Positions 60,251-64,000 of a stretch of DNA of 64,000 bases are shown piece after piece. The notes beneath the pieces were generated by a model that saw only the letters and a list, made by a program, of their open reading frames with translations, was not told where the DNA came from and searched no databases. Position numbers and translations under genes: made by a program. Source of the DNA: Crotophaga sulcirostris (Eukaryota; Chordata; Aves; Cuculiformes; Crotophagidae). The DNA lies in assembly GCA_013397455.1 (NCBI GenBank), contig VYZB01000016.1, positions 4,908,327 to 4,972,326 on the forward strand, given 5' to 3'. Positions within the stretch are counted from its first letter, which is position 1, and every line of letters starts with the position of its first letter.

Positions 60251-63200
60251 TCTGTCACGTCATGTGTGACATGACAGCCTCTCCTTGGCCACTAAGGACT
60301 TTCCCAAACAAACCAAGTACCGTTTAACTGTCTAATCCACCACTCTGCCACCATCCTCCACCACTACACCCCACTTCATCCCCCCTTGAATTAAAAGTCC
60401 AATCATCTCACCTTACCCAGAATCACCCAGATCAACCAGTCAAGCTTCAGAGCTATAGATTCTCCTTTAAAACCAGTAACTGACAGATCCCAGTGACAGT
60501 AGAGGGAGGAATTAAAAAAGTTTTTAGGGAGGAATCCATTCCATGCAGAGAGAAGAACCAGCACATCCTTAATATGCACCCCTCACTTCCAACTCCCCTT
60601 CAGCCCCCATAGCCTGGCTCTGAGCAACCACAGGGCATCATGCAGTAGTCCAGGCTGCCTCTTCTGGTTCAGCTTCTGTTCCTGCGTTTGGGACAAGGCA
60701 GGACCACTGGGAAGCAGCCTGCAAGCTGAATTGAGTCCCATTAGTTGGGCCATGGTGATTGACTTCATAAGCTGTGACCGAAACCAAGAATCTTGCTGCA
60801 ACTGCACTACATCTGACACTGACGTGTCAAGGCTCAGTTCTCATCTACAAGGAAAGTCACAGCCCTGTCCTCAGACATTTGGCCGCAATCCTCTTGCAAT
60901 CTTGTTGCAAATGGAACAACACCTGGATTCTTGCCTCTTACTGATGTCCAACAAGTAATCTGAGTGCACACCAATGAGGTCACTGGAGTTTATTTGAGTT
61001 CAGGAGCTGAACCACATGACAAGAACCTGCTCAATGGCTTTTGTTCAATTGCAGTCCTCCAGCAGCACTTGGTAACCCTGTATATTAAGGAAAATCAGTA
61101 CTTCCTACTAAAATCTTTGAGACAGTGATCAACTTAAGTTTCCTTTGATCCATGTCTATACACACAGGATCTGTCACTAAACAGCCTTATTGATTTCTCA
61201 TCCTCAAAGACCACAGAAGATGCTTACAAATATCTATTTTGCAGCCTAAATTACTATCCATTATAATTGCATCCCCACAACTCCGATTTGTAAGTACATC
61301 ATGGCACTACTCTGAGTTTAACCTCAATCCAAATATAGTTTAGATGAAAATCACCCTACAGAAGCAAATTGCTACAAACCAGCCACTTCATTGTGGCATT
61401 AACAACTTGAATAGACCATAGCAACTTATTCATTCTACTCCTCCCAGGAAAAGGTTACTACTCAGAAAGCACAGTATGTAACATCAAGCTAATACATGCT
61501 TCAAGTGCTCACCTGAGACTCTGCAAGAATGAGTTTCTTACTCATACCTCTGTCACCTGAAGTCTAGCAGAAGGTAACCTAGGTCAGGCACACTAAGCCA
61601 CATTGCATCATACTAGATAGTGTTTACATTCAGAAAGCTGTTTTAAAAGACATAACCCTTAACACTACAAAACTGGACAGATCAGCAAGTACTTATGAGA
61701 AGCAACTGGTTCATCAAGTGACCTCCCAACACCAGCATCACAAGAAAGATTATGACAAATCAAGCAACCTTTTGACCTCAGGTATTAAAGTATCCCTGTA
61801 TTTCCTATGAGTCAGTGATAGCAAGGATCTTCTGGTTTTCCTAGGAAACTAATCCATCCTCACCAGGCTATTAATGCAGCCCAACTGCAGAGGCCAAGTT
61901 TTCAAAACAAGTCTAAGAGTTCTGGGTTTAAAACCAATAATCCATACAGAAAGCCAAAAGTCCTTTTCTGCAAATGGGACATAATGTACTTCTGCTATAA
62001 GCCTTAAATGGCCCAACTAAAAAAAAAAACAGGAAAATAAAACATTTTTCTCTAAATCTTTATAAAACCATGGACACTGGTTTCAGTCAGTTTTGAATAA
62101 ATTACTAGTACCACTAAGATTCGTATCCTAACCAAAACCGAGGATTTTACTCCCCACACATGAATAACTCCCAACATGAAAAGCACTAAGAGAGGGCAGA
62201 AGCCTTGTGTTACCAAGTGTCCTTGTTTCGGGACTCGGGTAGGATCTGCAGAAATCCAAGCCCCTCCATCCGCAGGCAGAGTTCAGCCTACTGCCTGTAA
62301 AGGTCAATGCTGTACAGCAGTGCTTCCTTGAACCACATGGCATTGTTACCTCCCACACAAAACCATTTACCAATGAACAAACAGTCTCCCCTCTTATTCA
62401 TGAGGATTTCTGGGGAGTTACCACTGGTTATATTTAACACAAAAATATTTAACATAGCTGAACTTGTAATTTAGCACAGCAAGGAGGTAGGATACGGCAG
62501 GCAGCCTATTCACTGGACTACCAGAAGCCAAATTTACCACGCAATGTATCCCCTTGGGCCAGACTCTCACTCTCCCTCTCTGCTCCACATTTGTAAAGTT
62601 TTGTGTCACTAGCCTTTTAGGGTCTATCCATTTCAAATCAACTGTATTACCAACATTTAGAAAAACAAAACACAAAAAACTACTACCTTCTATTGCTCAC
62701 ATTAGTCAAAGGCTGGTTTTCTCGAAGAAGAACAAGAAGAAACTGTTTACTCTTCCCCAGTGGAGATCAAGACATCCAGGACAGAGAAGATATAACCCAC
62801 CTTTATCCTGTCCAAAGAATCCCAAGGGGTATTCATTTCTAGTGGAGCAATGATAGAGAACCAGCTAGAGACTTTACTCAAGAAATAGGAGATTCACTTA
62901 CCTAGATAACTATTTAAAAGCTGTCTTTCCTTCCATTTTGAATTACTAATTTTGTTTCTCCACTGATACCAACCTTGTACTTGCCCATGAAGCAAAATTC
63001 TACCTGGGAGTTTGCTTCTCAAGCACCGAGGACTTACTCCCAGCCTCATGCTGGCTGATTTGCAGTTGTAGAACAGTATCTACCAAATTTAGAAGCTGCC
63101 TCTAAATTTGTTATAAACACACAGGTCTCAGAATAGACTAAGGACACTTGCTCAAGACCTTGGATTGAATACATTAGACACAACAGCTACTTGTAATTAC

Positions 63201-63894
63201 AAGTTTTAGATCTTCCCCATCAGACATTTTCATATTCCAATAGAAGCAAGCTCGATATCCTTGTACTTTAGGCAGTAACAGTATAGTTCCACAAGAAACT
63301 GTATTTCAGTTTTTGCATTATTAACACTGCTATTGCTGCAAGAGGAAAAGAAAGCTATTCTTCAGTAAACTCAGTGCCTTCTCACACTCAGAATTTCTTG
63401 ATCCAAGAAATCTGATCCAAATCTCTTGAGCTGAGGCAATCTCAGCTCGCACGTTTGAGAGCACATTCCAAAGCAGAGAAGCAAATACAACCACTCCTGA
63501 GCAGGAGACTGCACAGTAAAGCAACGTGGATGAATAAAATCTGTAACACCACATGAAAAACCCCTGTGTACCGGGTACAGACATCCTAGGATTTCAATAG
63601 CAGTTTCTTTAGATGTCACTCTTCTCAGAGAGCCTGCCCATGCTATCTCGGGGTCTAACCCAAGCAAGGCACACGTTTGGATGGATTACGGGGTCCAAGA
63701 GGGTGCCTGTAACACCCCAGCCAGCGCACAGATGGGCCCTTCAGAAATTCAGGAGCCGTCAAGTGTTGCAATTCCTGTTCAACAGGAACAAGAATCGCAT
63801 GCATCCTAGAACAAAAGCCCCGTGCAACCTGGCTGAAACGCTGCAAGCCCTACCTACCAGCAGCGAGGAGGCCTGCAGAGCCAAAGCCATCCAT

Positions 63895-64000
63895 TTTAGG
63901 CCAGCCTGCCCAAGCCGTATCTCCGCGCGCGCTTAAGGACAAGAAATAAAACCCGCTCCGAGCCCGCGCTGCACCCCCGGCGGGCAGAGCGACCCCCTCG
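63895..64000 (-). promoter_or_regulatory. ACSL1: Edge of CpG island, candidate main ACSL1 promoter
   Basis: CpG density rises sharply at the window end (CCGCGCGCGC near 63922, then CGGCGGGC). It is the expected kind of promoter upstream of a minus-strand gene. Only its border is visible, so assignment to ACSL1 is an inference from position. Confidence 0.45.

Larger units (their letters stand above)
55446..64000 (-). other. ACSL1: ACSL1 5' intron and/or upstream DNA
   Basis: About 8.5 kb without a recognisable coding exon. It contains a GC-rich block at 56385-56530, a CR1 fragment at 60045-60250 and CpG-rich sequence at the right edge. One or more non-coding ACSL1 first exons probably lie here or just beyond, but I could not place them. 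Confidence 0.6.

Noticed and set aside
1..64000. CRISPR arrays, bacterial operons, phage or plasmid functions
   Set aside because: The window is intron-rich vertebrate DNA; no regularly spaced repeats or prokaryotic gene organisation were seen.

Overview
This is vertebrate nuclear DNA, very probably from a bird. The genes are split by spliceosomal GT-AG introns, the interspersed repeats are mainly CR1 LINEs with the avian 3' end, and there are two LTRs of avian type. One long terminal repeat belongs to a family I recognise from many non-chicken birds, so a neoavian species is more likely than chicken. That species inference is weak. The gene order PRIMPOL - CENPU - ACSL1 is the vertebrate order at this locus.

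Layout. (1) 1-6.5 kb, plus strand: the last seven coding exons of PRIMPOL (primase-polymerase), with its zinc finger and C-terminal RPA-binding tail. Earlier exons lie left of the window. (2) 6.5-18.6 kb, minus strand: all of CENPU (a kinetochore CENP-O/P/Q/R/U complex subunit), 11 coding exons giving 348 aa. PRIMPOL and CENPU are tail to tail, and their poly(A) signals are 14 bases apart and crossed over. (3) 18.6-19.5 kb: the CpG-rich CENPU promoter region, broken by a 176-base run of N. (4) 19.6-22.0 kb: repeats, namely a CR1 with a 5' inversion and an LTR split by a 1.1 kb CR1. (5) 22.86-55.4 kb, minus strand: the complete ACSL1 coding region, 20 coding exons giving 698 aa, the length I know for human ACSL1. 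(6) 55.4-64 kb: ACSL1 5' intron or upstream DNA, ending in CpG-rich sequence that may be the start of its promoter.

I assembled all three gene models by hand. Splice phases chain without a break through every exon listed, which is strong internal support. I cannot exclude skipped exons whose length is a multiple of three, and 5' UTR exons are largely unresolved. The three genes act in unrelated processes (replication restart, kinetochore assembly, fatty-acid activation). I see no novel gene system. The points worth a second look are in repeat history, tandem duplications in the UTRs, the crossed 3' ends and the promoter gap.
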